Source: Marinobacterium_D sp050908845
GTDB lineage: Bacteria; Pseudomonadota; Gammaproteobacteria; Pseudomonadales; Balneatricaceae
Assembly: GCF_050908845.1 (NCBI RefSeq)
Contig: NZ_CP194171.1
Location: 2,604,001-2,668,000, forward strand
Length of the DNA stretch: 64,000 bases
Reading direction: 5' to 3'
Shown piece by piece: positions 37,211 through 46,748 of the stretch (its first letter is position 1; every line of letters starts with the position of its first letter). The translations under genes and the position numbers were made by a program. The notes beneath the pieces were generated by a model. The model did not search any database. It was given only the letters and a program-made list of their open reading frames with translations, and was not told where the DNA came from.

Positions 37211-37250
37211 ACTATAGAGCCGATATCGTTGATATGTCAACGATATCGGC
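37211..37250 (-). promoter_or_regulatory. MarR-type operator with embedded sigma-70 promoter
   Basis: Perfect 14-bp arms GCCGATATCGTTGA (37219-37232) and its complement (37237-37250) around TATG. Read on the minus strand, TTGACA (37240-37235) and TATAGT (37216-37211) are spaced by 18 bases, a near-consensus promoter whose -35 box lies in the palindrome. Binding of a dimer would block it. The MarR regulator encoded 213 bases away is the natural candidate. Direction is toward the Rieske/TRAP operon. Confidence 0.72.
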
Positions 37251-37462
37251 AAGGTAACGATGCGCCCTTAAAATACAGATTTACTTTCAATACGTTACGA
37301 GATACATCTTATTGATTTTCACAGCTTCCGCGCGGATTAACATGTCATTTCAGTGAGATAAGAAGCTCGTTGACAGCGGCCCGCTCACTTTATTTGCCCG
37401 CCCGATGGCAGTAGCATCCCCAGCTACTCCGCTGACAATTCCAGCCACAAATCCGGACCGCC

Positions 37463-37957
37463 ATGACGACCAAAAGCTCCGTCACAGATCGCAACAGCCT
37501 TAACCTGGATCGCTATGTTCCGGCACTTGTCACCGCGCTTGCCAACAAGCTCGGCGCCGGCGCCTCGAGCTGCTACCGCAAGAATTTCGGTGTTGGTGTA
37601 GTGGATTGGCGCATCCTGGCGATGCTGGCCGTGGAGTCCGATATATCCGCCAACCGCATCTGCGAAGTCACAGCGCTCGACAAGGCGGCTACCAGCCGCG
37701 CGCTCAAGCAGCTTGAGGAGAATGGTGATGTGGAATTTAGAAAAGACGATCAGGACGCCAGGCGCATCCTGATCCGGCTGACGGCCAAAGGTAAGGCGTT
37801 ACACGACCAGGTGCTGAAAGTCGCCCTGCGTCGTGAGGCGCTGCTACTGGCCGATTTTTCCGACGCAGAGCTGGATATCTTCATCGAGCTGCTGCATCGG
37901 ATGAAAGCGCGACTGGACGTGGTTAATGCCTATGATCCAGCCGTGGAGGATGCTTAA
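37463..37957 (+). CDS. MarR family transcriptional regulator
   Basis: A 164-residue MarR-type regulator. The winged HTH is visible in ANRICEVTALDKAATSRALKQLEENGDVEF followed by the wing KDDQDARRILIRLTAKGK, with the conserved D-x-R. MarR proteins repress aromatic-catabolism or efflux genes and let go on binding phenolic ligands. It is divergent from the Rieske oxygenase/TRAP operon, with a perfect palindrome between them, so local repression of that operon is likely (inference). A strong terminator follows. Confidence 0.93.
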   Translation: MTTKSSVTDRNSLNLDRYVPALVTALANKLGAGASSCYRKNFGVGVVDWRILAMLAVESDISANRICEVTALDKAATSRALKQLEENGDVEFRKDDQDARRILIRLTAKGKALHDQVLKVALRREALLLADFSDAELDIFIELLHRMKARLDVVNAYDPAVEDA

Positions 37958-37969
37958 CCGGCGTAACGA

Positions 37970-37996
37970 AAAACACCCCGGCCAGCGGGGTGTTTT
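37970..37996. terminator. Bidirectional terminator between MarR and alcohol dehydrogenase genes
   Basis: Arms AAAACACCCCG and CGGGGTGTTTT with loop GCCAG, 13 bases after the MarR stop. It also lies downstream of the convergent dehydrogenase gene. Confidence 0.85.
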
Positions 37997-38046
37997 GACA
38001 ACTCAGGCAAACCGGCGCTAAACACCGGTTGCTGCACACGAGGTTA

Positions 38047-39099
38047 TCAGGCGTCGTCAGACATCGCGGTCATATCCATCACGTAACGGTGGGCTATATC
38101 CCCCTGCTCCATGACCTTGAACGCATCATTGATCTGGTCTGGACGGATAATTTCGCAGATCGGAAGAATGTCGTGCTCGGCACAGAAATCCAGCACTTCC
38201 TGGGTCTGCTTCACACCACCAATCAGGGAGCCGGCAACGCGGCGACGGCCCATGATCATAGGCACCGACACGAACTCTTTCATCGGACCCACCTGGCCAA
38301 CGATCACCAGCGTACCGTCTACGTCGAGCAGCGGTGCATAAGGTGTAACGTCGTGTTCTACCGGCACGGTATCGATGATCAGATCGAATGAAGACTCCGC
38401 TGCGATCATGGCGTCTTCATCGGTTGAAGCCAGGATCCCCTTGGCACCTATCAGCTTCGCTTCATGCTCTTTTTTCGTCGAGCGGCTCAGCACGGTGACC
38501 TCGGCGCCCATGGCGGCGGCCAGTTTCACCGCCATATGACCCAGGCCGCCCAGGCCGATAACACCTACGCGGCTGCCTTCACCGATGTTCCAGGTGCGCA
38601 GCGGCGAGAAAGTGGTGATACCGGCACAAAGAATCGGCGCAGCGCGGGACAGGTCCAGCCCATCAGGAATACGCAGCACGAACTCTTCACGCAAAACGAT
38701 ATGCTTGGAATAGCCTCCCTGGGTGAGCTCGCCGGTGATGCGGTCAGGCGCGCCATAGGTCGGCGTCATGCCGTGACGACAGAACTGCTCTTCGCCGTGA
38801 TGACACTGATCACACTCCTGGCAGCTATCGACCATGCAGCCAACGCCCACCTGGTCGCCCACCTTGTAGTTGCTGACCTCCGGGCCAACCTCGATAACGC
38901 GACCGACGATCTCATGACCCGGCACGATCGGCGACGGCTGGGGACCCCAGTCGCCATTTACGGTGTGCAGATCGGAATGGCACACGCCGCTGTAAAGGAT
39001 TTCGATGGCTACATCATTGGCCCGCAAGGCGCGACGTTCGAAATGATAGGGCACCATTTCCGTTTCAGCAGAATACGACGCATAACCAACCGTTTTCAT
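38047..39099 (-). CDS. Zinc-dependent NAD(P) alcohol dehydrogenase (cinnamyl-alcohol/YahK type)
   Basis: A 350-residue medium-chain dehydrogenase. The catalytic zinc ligands are in GVCHSDLH and PGHEIVGRV. The structural zinc motif C-x2-C-x2-C-x7-C is CQECDQC...C. The nucleotide-binding loop is VGVIGLGGLGHMAVKLA, followed by the Ser/Arg context 'LSRSTKKE', which fits NADPH. The pattern matches the YahK/AdhC-like aldehyde reductase group. AAGGAG lies 5 bases before the ATG at 39099, so the longer frame starting upstream is rejected. It reduces aldehydes, usually aromatic or medium-chain. Monocistronic. Confidence 0.93.
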   Translation of the reverse strand: MKTVGYASYSAETEMVPYHFERRALRANDVAIEILYSGVCHSDLHTVNGDWGPQPSPIVPGHEIVGRVIEVGPEVSNYKVGDQVGVGCMVDSCQECDQCHHGEEQFCRHGMTPTYGAPDRITGELTQGGYSKHIVLREEFVLRIPDGLDLSRAAPILCAGITTFSPLRTWNIGEGSRVGVIGLGGLGHMAVKLAAAMGAEVTVLSRSTKKEHEAKLIGAKGILASTDEDAMIAAESSFDLIIDTVPVEHDVTPYAPLLDVDGTLVIVGQVGPMKEFVSVPMIMGRRRVAGSLIGGVKQTQEVLDFCAEHDILPICEIIRPDQINDAFKVMEQGDIAHRYVMDMTAMSDDA

Positions 39100-39132
39100 G
39101 AGGACTCCTTGCACTTAGGCTCAGACAGAACG

Positions 39133-39160
39133 AAAAAGGCGGGATGAGTCATACCCCGCC
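39133..39160 (-). terminator. Probable terminator downstream of sbcC
   Basis: GGCGGG (39138-39143) and CCCGCC (39155-39160) with an 11-base loop, followed on the minus strand by TTTTTCG. About 210 bases after the sbcC stop and just before the dehydrogenase gene. Confidence 0.6.
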
Positions 39161-39372
39161 AACGATCTGCATAGTGTAAGGAGCCGAGCCTCGAACGGCT
39201 CTACCCGATCCTGCCTGATATTTGCCTGATTCTCCGAAATCAGTCAGCTTAGGTGCAAAAGTTAGCCACTGGCGTTATACGTTACTCCATTTGATGAATA
39301 TGAAGCGGCGCTTTGTGCCAAGCCCTGGGCATGTCGCCCGATCGAACGACAAGGGAAACAAACCGCCGACGT

Positions 39373-42300
39373 TCAGCCGTTAGCCGCCATAACAATGGTA
39401 CTTCCCTCTCTTCCGTTCCTGACATCAATACGCAACGGCATCTGCTCCTTCAGCTCAGAGACATGGGAAATGATGCCGATGGTGCGCCCTGTGGATTGCA
39501 GTTCGACCAGCATATCGATGGCCAATTGGAGTGACTCCTGATCGAGGCTGCCAAACCCTTCATCAATAAACAGCGTATCGAGCTGGATACCACCGGAGCG
39601 CTGCTGCACCACCTCTGACAGAGCCAGCGCCAGCGACAGCGATGCCATAAACGACTCACCGCCGGACAGGGTCGCAACCGGGCGCGTTTTGCCGCTGTAG
39701 GCATCATCGATCGCCAGGTCCAGCCCGGCGGTAACATTACGCTTCTGGTCCGCCTCGTTCTGGCGCACCAGCTTGTACTGACCTTTGCTCATGGCATACA
39801 GGCGCGGGCTTGCCACACCGAGTACGGAATCCAGCAGGTTACCCAGCACAAAGCGCTCCAGGCTGACACGCACCTCGCCGCGACCTGAAGCGGCTTTGGC
39901 CATTTTGCCGACGACTTCGTACTGCGCTTTAACCGCCTGTTGCTTAGCCGCAAGCGAGCGGATTTTTTCCAGTGCCCGCTCCAGCAATCCTTTCTGCTGC
40001 TGAGCCTCGGACCAGAGGCGCTCAGCATCCTGGTAGGCGGCATCGGCGATTTTGCAGTTCTCTTCGAGCGAGGTTAATTCCGGCGCCTGCTGACCCTCCA
40101 GCTGCTTGGCAATCAACTCAAGCTGAGAGTGCAGTGATTGAAGCGTCTCGTCGTATTGGCTGATGGTCGCCCACAACGCGTCTCTTGCACCGGCGTCCAT
40201 CATACTGTTGTGGAAGTCGTCCTGATCTGCGAACTCACTGGCGGACAGCGCACTCTGCCAGGTGCTGACTTGCGCCCTTTGGCGAGCCTGGAGCTCTTCC
40301 AGTTGCTTGCTTAGAGATTGTAGCGTCGATTCAGCGGCCACCTCTCTGTTTTTCGCCGCAGCCTGGGCGGCTTGGGCAGCCTGATAAGCTGATTCCAGTC
40401 TGGCAATGGAGTGCCGTGTTTCCGTGATGGCTCGCTCCAAAGACTCCAGGCTCCGGTAGGTTTCGGGAAGCTCCGTTTCAGCGGCTGCCAGTCGACTTTC
40501 GGCGGTCGCCTTCACCGCGCTGAGCGATGGGATATCCCGGTTTAACTGAGCACGTTGATTATCCAGCGTAAACCGTTGTTCTTCATCTCCTTTCAGCCTA
40601 TTTTTTGCAGCCTCAAGCTGTTGCTCTCTAGCAGAGATGTGGGCCAGCTGCTGCTTGAGTTTGTGATGCTCTGAGGTCAGCCCCTCCACAGTGTGTGCCG
40701 CATCTTCACCCAACTCGGCGGCGATCTCCTGCATCAACTGTTGCTGGTTCTGAACCGCACTCTTGCATTCAGCCAGTTGCTGTTCGGCGCGGTAACGCTC
40801 GTTCAGACGGGCGCTGACGATCCTCCGTGCCTGCTCTAAGGCGTCCTGATCGACCGCCACTGTATTGTCAGGTAGCACCGCCGGCTGCGGATGATCTTCA
40901 CTGCCGCAGACCGGGCAGGGGTGATTTTCCTCCAGTTTCTGAGCCAGCAGCGCTGCTTGGTTGGCATACCAGAACATCTCCAGCCGGTCCGACTCTTTTT
41001 GCGCCTGCCTGTAGACGTTGTCAGCCTGTTCAAAACCGGATTGAGCTTGCCTAGCAGCTTCCTTGTACTGGCTCAGCGTATCGCCCGCCGCCTCCAGCTT
41101 GATCCGCTTCTCGAGCTGGCGTTCGGCCGCCATCAGTTGCTCGGTACACGCGGCTTTTTGCGCCACAGTGCCTGTAAGCAGCTCGATCTGCTTACGCTGG
41201 GTGTTAAGCCGGTCATCCAGGGCCCTAACCTGCTGGTCCAGCGCTGATGCCCTGGATAGGGCCTGTCCATGCAGGGTTGCCGCCTTGTTAACCTCGGCCT
41301 TCAGCGTCTCATAACCCGCCAGTATTTTCTGGTAGCCTGCCAGGCGCGTCTCCTCAGTCTTTAGAGCATCGCGCTGGGCATAGGCTTCGGTCACCGCGGT
41401 CAGTTTTTCAGCCGCGGCCTTGGCTTCCTGTGTGGCCTGGAGCCTGGCCGTTTCCGCACCTGTTTTCTCGGCCGTTGTCCGATCGATCTGCTGATTCAGC
41501 GATTCCAGAGTCTTCCACTCCGGCGCGATCGCCGCCGCCTTTTCCGCACGGTGCAATTGCCCCCGGGCCGCGTCGATCTCGGCTTTACGTTCCTGATGTA
41601 CTTTCAGCTGTTGCTGCTTCGCGCTCTGTTCGTCGAAACGCTTGAGCAGATCCATGGCAGCTTTAAGCTTCTGCTCTTCGCTACGCTTGAAGGCATCCGC
41701 CTGTGTCTTTTGCTCGGCCCTCTCGGCCAACACAGCAGCCGCCTGGTCGATAGCGGTTGTTAGTTCATCGCTGTCGGCGAGATGGAGTTCGGCCAGCGCT
41801 TCGGTTTTCCGCTCCTCGAACGCCTTGTTCTGGCGCTCGATATCCCCGGCCCGATCTTTAAGCAGCTGCTCGATACGCTTATAGATCTCGGTCTGAAACA
41901 GGGTCGACAGAATCTCCTGGCGATCATCGGACTTGGCCAGCAGAAGCTCCCGGAACTTGCCCTGGGGCAGCACCATGACCTGACGGAACTGGTCAGCGCT
42001 GAGTCCGAGAATTTGCTTGATCGCCGCATCGGCTTCGGTTTTCTTTTTCGACACCAGGGTCTGTTCAGTACCATCCGCGGCGATACGCATCAGATGAGCC
42101 GTCGCCTTCTGTTCGGTCTCACCGCCACCGCGCTTGGCGGGACGCATTTGTGTAGGCACGCGGTGAATGCGATAGCGCTGACCGCGGATGCTGAACTCCA
42201 GCGTGATTTCCGTGAGCCGGTTTGGATCGGCATGGTCGCAGCGGATCCCCTGCTCCTTGCGCTCCGCATCGGTGGTTTCACCGTAGAGGGCATAACACAC

Positions 42301-42441
42301 AGCATGAAGGATCGATGATTTGCCGGCCCCTGTTGGCCCGTCAATCAGGAACAGCGGATTGTCACCTAGCTCCGCAAAATCGATCCGTTCGCTGCCGGCA
42401 AACGGGCCAAAGGCGGTCAGATCCAGAGTATGCAGTTTCAC
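39373..42441 (-). CDS. sbcC: Exonuclease SbcCD ATPase subunit SbcC
   Basis: A 1,022-residue SMC/Rad50-type ATPase, of typical SbcC length. Walker A is GPTGAGKS at residues 35-42. Long coiled coils, rich in Glu, Gln, Ala and Leu, occupy about 190-480 and 530-860. The zinc hook CPVCG lies near residue 507. The signature LSGGESFMASLSLALAL and Walker B LDTLFIDEGFGSLD are at the C-terminus. With SbcD it cleaves DNA hairpins and processes stalled forks and ends. The sbcD stop overlaps the sbcC start (4 bases), so the two are co-translated. Confidence 0.97.
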   Translation of the reverse strand: MKLHTLDLTAFGPFAGSERIDFAELGDNPLFLIDGPTGAGKSSILHAVCYALYGETTDAERKEQGIRCDHADPNRLTEITLEFSIRGQRYRIHRVPTQMRPAKRGGGETEQKATAHLMRIAADGTEQTLVSKKKTEADAAIKQILGLSADQFRQVMVLPQGKFRELLLAKSDDRQEILSTLFQTEIYKRIEQLLKDRAGDIERQNKAFEERKTEALAELHLADSDELTTAIDQAAAVLAERAEQKTQADAFKRSEEQKLKAAMDLLKRFDEQSAKQQQLKVHQERKAEIDAARGQLHRAEKAAAIAPEWKTLESLNQQIDRTTAEKTGAETARLQATQEAKAAAEKLTAVTEAYAQRDALKTEETRLAGYQKILAGYETLKAEVNKAATLHGQALSRASALDQQVRALDDRLNTQRKQIELLTGTVAQKAACTEQLMAAERQLEKRIKLEAAGDTLSQYKEAARQAQSGFEQADNVYRQAQKESDRLEMFWYANQAALLAQKLEENHPCPVCGSEDHPQPAVLPDNTVAVDQDALEQARRIVSARLNERYRAEQQLAECKSAVQNQQQLMQEIAAELGEDAAHTVEGLTSEHHKLKQQLAHISAREQQLEAAKNRLKGDEEQRFTLDNQRAQLNRDIPSLSAVKATAESRLAAAETELPETYRSLESLERAITETRHSIARLESAYQAAQAAQAAAKNREVAAESTLQSLSKQLEELQARQRAQVSTWQSALSASEFADQDDFHNSMMDAGARDALWATISQYDETLQSLHSQLELIAKQLEGQQAPELTSLEENCKIADAAYQDAERLWSEAQQQKGLLERALEKIRSLAAKQQAVKAQYEVVGKMAKAASGRGEVRVSLERFVLGNLLDSVLGVASPRLYAMSKGQYKLVRQNEADQKRNVTAGLDLAIDDAYSGKTRPVATLSGGESFMASLSLALALSEVVQQRSGGIQLDTLFIDEGFGSLDQESLQLAIDMLVELQSTGRTIGIISHVSELKEQMPLRIDVRNGREGSTIVMAANG

Positions 42442-43586
42442 GCCTCACCCTCCATGGTCGACCGGGCTTCATCAATTATCTCAAGCAGCAGTTCGTTCTG
42501 AGCATCTGTCAGATCGTCTCCCATGACCTGGCCGAAAAAATCTTTGAACACCTGATCTTCACTGCGCTTGTTGCTGACGTCGGCAACCAGCTGGCTACCC
42601 TGGGATACGCTGAACCGGGTCCGTTCAAGCTCCAGCGTATTGGCATACACCTGCCGCAGCTGCGCCATGGGTTCCAGCAGGTCCTGCTTGTCGGTCAGGC
42701 GTGCCAGAATATAGTCATCCGCACGGGGATCCTGCTGGCCCTGCTCGATCAGCTCATCAAGGCTCCCTTCGATCACCCGCATATCCCGCTTCGGGATCAG
42801 CGGCAGATGCTGCCAGCTGGTTTTCTCAGCGCTTATTTCAACCAGCGTCACGCCCTTGCGCTGCCGATACTCTGAAAATGAGTATTTCAGCAACGAGCCT
42901 GAATAACGGATATGTTCCGCGCCCTTGTACTGTGGCGCGTGCAGATGACCCAGGGCCACGTAATCGAAGCACACCAACGGCTGGTAGGAAACGCGATCGG
43001 CACCACCGATGGAAAGACGGCGCTCCGAATCACTCTCTTCTGCACCATCGATAAAGCAGTGGCTGATCAGAACAGAAGGAACACCTGCAACACGAGCCTG
43101 CTCAGCAAGTTGCACCAGGTGGGTGTGCGCTTCATCGTAGGTCCGGGTATCAACATCAAAAGCTTCCCGCACTTCAACGGGGTCGTGGTAAGGGATGCCG
43201 AAAAAGTGCACCGGCCCGGTTTGCGACTGAACCTCAATCGGTGTCGAGACGTTTCGGATATCACCGAGAATATAAAGCCCGCTGCCCGACATGAAAGGCG
43301 CGCCAAAGCGCAACCGTTTGGCGCTGTCGTGGTTGCCGGAGATCATGATCACAGGGATGCAAAGCTCCGCCATGAAATCAGCCAGGAAAGCATTCAGCGC
43401 ATCAACCGCCTCCGCAGGCGGCACCGCGCGGTCAAAGATATCGCCGGCGATCACCAGTGCATCAACCTTATGCTCCAGCGCATAATGTTTGATCTGCCTG
43501 AGGACGTGTAACTGATCTTCCAGCAGGGATACGTTCTGGAATAGCCGCCCGATGTGCCAGTCGGAGGTGTGAAGAAACTTAGCCAT
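42438..43586 (-). CDS. sbcD: Exonuclease SbcCD nuclease subunit SbcD
   Basis: A 382-residue Mre11-type nuclease. All five phosphoesterase motifs are visible: TSDWHIG, AGDIFDR, SGNHDS, ISHCFID and LGHLHAPQ. The start at 43586 (MAKFLHTSDWHIGR) is chosen because AAGGGA precedes it and it matches the family N-terminus. A 78-codon upstream extension of the frame has no family support. It is the first gene of the sbcDC operon, with a 4-base overlap into sbcC. It supplies the Mn2+-dependent nuclease. Confidence 0.97.
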   Translation of the reverse strand: MAKFLHTSDWHIGRLFQNVSLLEDQLHVLRQIKHYALEHKVDALVIAGDIFDRAVPPAEAVDALNAFLADFMAELCIPVIMISGNHDSAKRLRFGAPFMSGSGLYILGDIRNVSTPIEVQSQTGPVHFFGIPYHDPVEVREAFDVDTRTYDEAHTHLVQLAEQARVAGVPSVLISHCFIDGAEESDSERRLSIGGADRVSYQPLVCFDYVALGHLHAPQYKGAEHIRYSGSLLKYSFSEYRQRKGVTLVEISAEKTSWQHLPLIPKRDMRVIEGSLDELIEQGQQDPRADDYILARLTDKQDLLEPMAQLRQVYANTLELERTRFSVSQGSQLVADVSNKRSEDQVFKDFFGQVMGDDLTDAQNELLLEIIDEARSTMEGEA

Positions 43587-43871
43587 GCACTTTCCCTTGT
43601 TGAGTATCTGTAGACTGCGCCCGTTGATTATTCCTGAATAAGCTATTGATTTACATATCCTGTCAGCCCGCTGTCCGCCGAAATTACCACGGATCGCGCT
43701 ATTCAGATAAAAACGCAGAATGGCCAGAATGGCGGGAGATAAGGTTGGCTCGGGATTGCTGGGCGCAACGCTGAAATCGCAGGTTAGCAGCCGAGCTGGC
43801 GTCAACCGCAAACGATACAAGCGCGAAGTGTTTTACTACAGGATTTTGATAAGTAACGCGATGGGATTCGA
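43587..43871. other. Intergenic region upstream of sbcD
   Basis: 285 bases between sbcD and tRNA-Leu. It should contain the sbcDC promoter, but no convincing element stands out. Confidence 0.4.
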
Positions 43872-43958
43872 TGGTGCCCCGGACCGGAATCGAACCGGTA
43901 CAGCCAAAGGCCGAGGGATTTTAAATCCCTTGTGTCTACCAATTTCACCACCGGGGCA
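43872..43958 (-). tRNA. tRNA-Leu (anticodon TAA)
   Basis: 87 bases on the minus strand, beginning TGCCCCGG and ending with an encoded CCA. It has the long variable arm of class II tRNAs, the TTCGATTCC T-loop, and TAA as anticodon between GGGATT and AATCCC stems. Third of three tRNAs read from the pgsA side. Confidence 0.96.
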
Positions 43959-44009
43959 GGTGGATCATCTATTCAGCAGGACGCTGAAATTTTTTCGAGG
44001 ATCAAAGAA

Positions 44010-44083
44010 TGGAGGCTGGAGTCGGAATCGAACCGGCGTACACGGAGTTGCAGTCCGCTGCATGACCACTCTGCCATCCAGCC
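44010..44083 (-). tRNA. tRNA-Cys (anticodon GCA)
   Basis: 74 bases on the minus strand. Acceptor stem GGCTGGA pairs with TCCAGCC; CCA is encoded. Anticodon arm GGACTGCAACTCC gives GCA. Confidence 0.96.
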
Positions 44084-44101
44084 CTTTCTTTGTTTACTTG
44101 T

Positions 44102-44177
<76 letters not shown>

Positions 44178-44306
44178 GCTGTGCGGCGTGTGCCTCAACA
44201 AGTGGTGCGTATTATAGAGCTCTGAACCGGGCTGTCAACACACTTTAATAATTTTTTTTGCTTAAAAATTAACCAGTTAGCGAAACCCCACCCTATCAGG
44301 CCGGAT

Positions 44307-44855
44307 TCAGATATCTTCGCTCAGGAATGGCCAGGCAGCTCGCAGATAGACGAACATGGACCAGAGCGTCAGCAGCGCCGCGCCATACAGCGCCCCTGCA
44401 CCGACCCATGACAGGGTACTCAGCGGCGGTACCGCCAGCAGCACCAGGATAGAGATCATCTGCAAGGTGGTTTTAATTTTACCGATCATCGATACGGCTA
44501 CGCTGGCGCGCTTGCCGAGTTCGGCCATCCACTCTCTGAGCGCAGAGATAACGATTTCACGGCCAATAATGACGATCGCAGGCACGGTCATCCAGGGCTC
44601 GGCAAAGGTTTCCACCAGCACGCCCAGTGCCACCGCCACCATCAGTTTATCCGCAACGGGATCAAGAAAGGCGCCGAACGGCGAAGACTGATCGAGCTTG
44701 CGCGCCAGGTAACCATCAAACCAGTCCGTCACGGCGGCCAGTCCGAAGATCAGCGCCGACGCCAGCGGCGCCCAGCTGAATGGCAGGTAGTACACAAGAA
44801 CAAATACCGGAATCAGGACGATCCGCAGTAGCGTAAGAATATTGGGTATTTTCAT
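44307..44855 (-). CDS. pgsA: CDP-diacylglycerol--glycerol-3-phosphate 3-phosphatidyltransferase
   Basis: A 182-residue, multi-helix inner-membrane enzyme. The CDP-alcohol phosphotransferase motif DG-x2-AR-x8-G-x3-D-x3-D is seen in WFDGYLARKLDQSSPFGAFLDPVAD. It makes phosphatidylglycerol phosphate, the first step of PG and cardiolipin synthesis. It lies 30 bases after uvrC on the same strand, the conserved uvrC-pgsA pairing, and is followed by the tRNA cluster. Length is normal. Confidence 0.97.
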   Translation of the reverse strand: MKIPNILTLLRIVLIPVFVLVYYLPFSWAPLASALIFGLAAVTDWFDGYLARKLDQSSPFGAFLDPVADKLMVAVALGVLVETFAEPWMTVPAIVIIGREIVISALREWMAELGKRASVAVSMIGKIKTTLQMISILVLLAVPPLSTLSWVGAGALYGAALLTLWSMFVYLRAAWPFLSEDI

Positions 44856-44885
44856 CTGAGGATCTGAAGCCTGTCCGGGTGACGC

Positions 44886-46730
44886 CTAACGTTCGGGGTG
44901 CAGTGCGGCGTAGATCTCCTCCGCCAGCGCCCGGCTAATGGTAGAGACTTTTGCGATTTCTTCAATACTGGCGCTTTCAATGTCCCGCACGCTACCGAAG
45001 TAGCGCAGCAGCTCACGCCGACGCTTGGGCCCGATACCGGGAATCCCCTCCAGTTTGGATTGCCTGCGAGCCTTGCCACGTCGGGCTCGGTGACCGGTGA
45101 TCGCAAACCGGTGCGCCTCATCCCGTATATGCTGCAGCAGATGCAGTGCCGGTGAGTCGCTCTGCAGTACCTGCTCATCACCGGTCTCACCGCTGATCAG
45201 TACTTCAAACCCGGCCTTACGCGTGGGCCCTTTGGCGATGCCGATGACCAGCACTTCGGTAATCTGCAGGCTTTGCAGTACATCCATTGCCTGGGCAACC
45301 TGCCCCTTGCCACCGTCGATGACCAGCAGGTCCGGCAGTTTTCCCTCGCCTTTTTTCAGCCGGGTATAGCGTCGCGTCAGCGCCTGGTGCATAGCCGCAT
45401 AATCGTCTCCCGCGGTGATATCTTCGATATTAAAGGTGCGGTAATCGGATTTAAGCGGTCCGTTGCGATCGAACACAACACAGGAGGCGACGGTGGCTTC
45501 GCCGGAGCTGTGGCTGATATCGAAACACTCCAGCCGCTCCGGCAGGTGATCGAGGCCAAGCAGGTCCTGCAGCGCCAGGTAGCGGCCATGAATGCTCTGC
45601 TTGCTGGCCAGGTGACTGGCAAGCTGCTGTTCCGCATTGGTTTGTGCCAGGCGCTGCCAGCCGGCTCTTTCCGCCCTGACCTTGTGGGTGATATTCACCG
45701 CCCTGCCGCGCTTGGCAGCGAGCGCCCCTTCCAGCGCCTCGCGGTCGTCAAGCTCGAAACTGAGAATCAGGCTGTCGGGTATTTCCCGTGCGCCACCCAG
45801 GTAAAACTGGGCGATAAAGGCGGAAAGCACATCGGGAGGGCTATCCTCCACCGACACCCTGGGGTGATAAACCTTGCTGCCGATTACCCGACCCTGGCGG
45901 ACAAACAGGCCATGCACGACCGTCCCGCCCGCCTGAATGGCGCAGCCGAGCACATCGGCGTCGCCGCTCATGCCCGATACATACTGCTGTTCCTGTACCT
46001 GGCGCAGTCGACTGATCTGATCACGGATCTCGGCGGCTTTCTCAAACTCAAGCCTGGCGGAGGCGTCATCCATCTGCTTGCCCAGCTCATCCATCACCGC
46101 CTGGTTACGCCCCTCCAGAAACATGGTGGCGTGCCGCACATCGCGCTGGTATTCCTCTGGGGAGATCATGCCAACGCAGGGACCGCTGCAGCGCTTGATC
46201 TGGTACTGCAGGCAGGGACGGGAACGGTTGCGAAAGAATGAGTCGTCACACTGACGAATCAAAAACACCTTCTGCATCAGGTTCAGGCTTTCACGCACAG
46301 CCCCGCCGCTGGGGAAGGGCCCGAAGAAGCGCCCCTTGCCCTTTTTGGCTCCACGCTGAAAGCGCACCGCCGGATAGGTTTCTTTCTCTGTGATCAGGAT
46401 GTACGGGTAGGACTTATCGTCACGCAGCAGAATGTTGTAAGGCGGTCGCAGCTCCTTGATCAGGTTCTGCTCAAGCAGCAACGCCTCCGTTTCGCTGTTG
46501 GTAATCGTGACCTCAATGCGGGCGATCTTGCTGACAAGCGCGATGGTCTTGGTGGTCAGCCCACTGGCACGAAAGTAGCTCGATACCCGGTTTTTCAGGT
46601 TACGCGCCTTGCCGACATACAGGATGCCGTCTTCGGCATCGAACATCTGGTAAACCCCGGGACGGGTGGTCAGGCGCGCGAGAAAGGCCTTGCTGTCGAA
46701 AGCCGCGCAATTTTCCTCTGTGCTGGTCAC
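44886..46730 (-). CDS. uvrC: Excinuclease ABC subunit C
   Basis: A 614-residue UvrC, of normal length. The N-terminal GIY-YIG nuclease has PGVYQMFDAEDGILYVGKAR. The UvrB-binding helix (UVR) is near residue 205 (LGKQMDDASARLEFEKAAEIRD). The C-terminal RNase H-like nuclease contains FDISHSSGEATVASCVVF and LLVIDGGKGQV. A helix-hairpin-helix pair ends the protein (LEGIPGIGPKRRRELLRYFG). The start codon is GTG, with AGGGGGC upstream. It makes both incisions in nucleotide excision repair with UvrA/UvrB. The usual upstream gacA/uvrY gene is replaced by a small unrelated gene. Confidence 0.97.
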   Translation of the reverse strand: MTSTEENCAAFDSKAFLARLTTRPGVYQMFDAEDGILYVGKARNLKNRVSSYFRASGLTTKTIALVSKIARIEVTITNSETEALLLEQNLIKELRPPYNILLRDDKSYPYILITEKETYPAVRFQRGAKKGKGRFFGPFPSGGAVRESLNLMQKVFLIRQCDDSFFRNRSRPCLQYQIKRCSGPCVGMISPEEYQRDVRHATMFLEGRNQAVMDELGKQMDDASARLEFEKAAEIRDQISRLRQVQEQQYVSGMSGDADVLGCAIQAGGTVVHGLFVRQGRVIGSKVYHPRVSVEDSPPDVLSAFIAQFYLGGAREIPDSLILSFELDDREALEGALAAKRGRAVNITHKVRAERAGWQRLAQTNAEQQLASHLASKQSIHGRYLALQDLLGLDHLPERLECFDISHSSGEATVASCVVFDRNGPLKSDYRTFNIEDITAGDDYAAMHQALTRRYTRLKKGEGKLPDLLVIDGGKGQVAQAMDVLQSLQITEVLVIGIAKGPTRKAGFEVLISGETGDEQVLQSDSPALHLLQHIRDEAHRFAITGHRARRGKARRQSKLEGIPGIGPKRRRELLRYFGSVRDIESASIEEIAKVSTISRALAEEIYAALHPER

Positions 46731-46748
46731 GTACTTAACAGCCCCCTT

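Larger units (their letters stand above)
36852..37462. other. Intergenic region between Rieske oxygenase and MarR gene
   Basis: 611 bases whose only certain features are the MarR-type palindrome/promoter at 37211-37250 and the doubtful 91-codon frame. The predicted minus-strand transcript would carry a leader of about 350 bases before the Rieske ATG. Confidence 0.5.

Noticed and set aside
43587..43820. N-terminal extension of SbcD (78 extra codons)
   Set aside because: The family start MAKFLHTSDWHIG at 43586 has a good ribosome binding site; the extension has no SbcD-like sequence.
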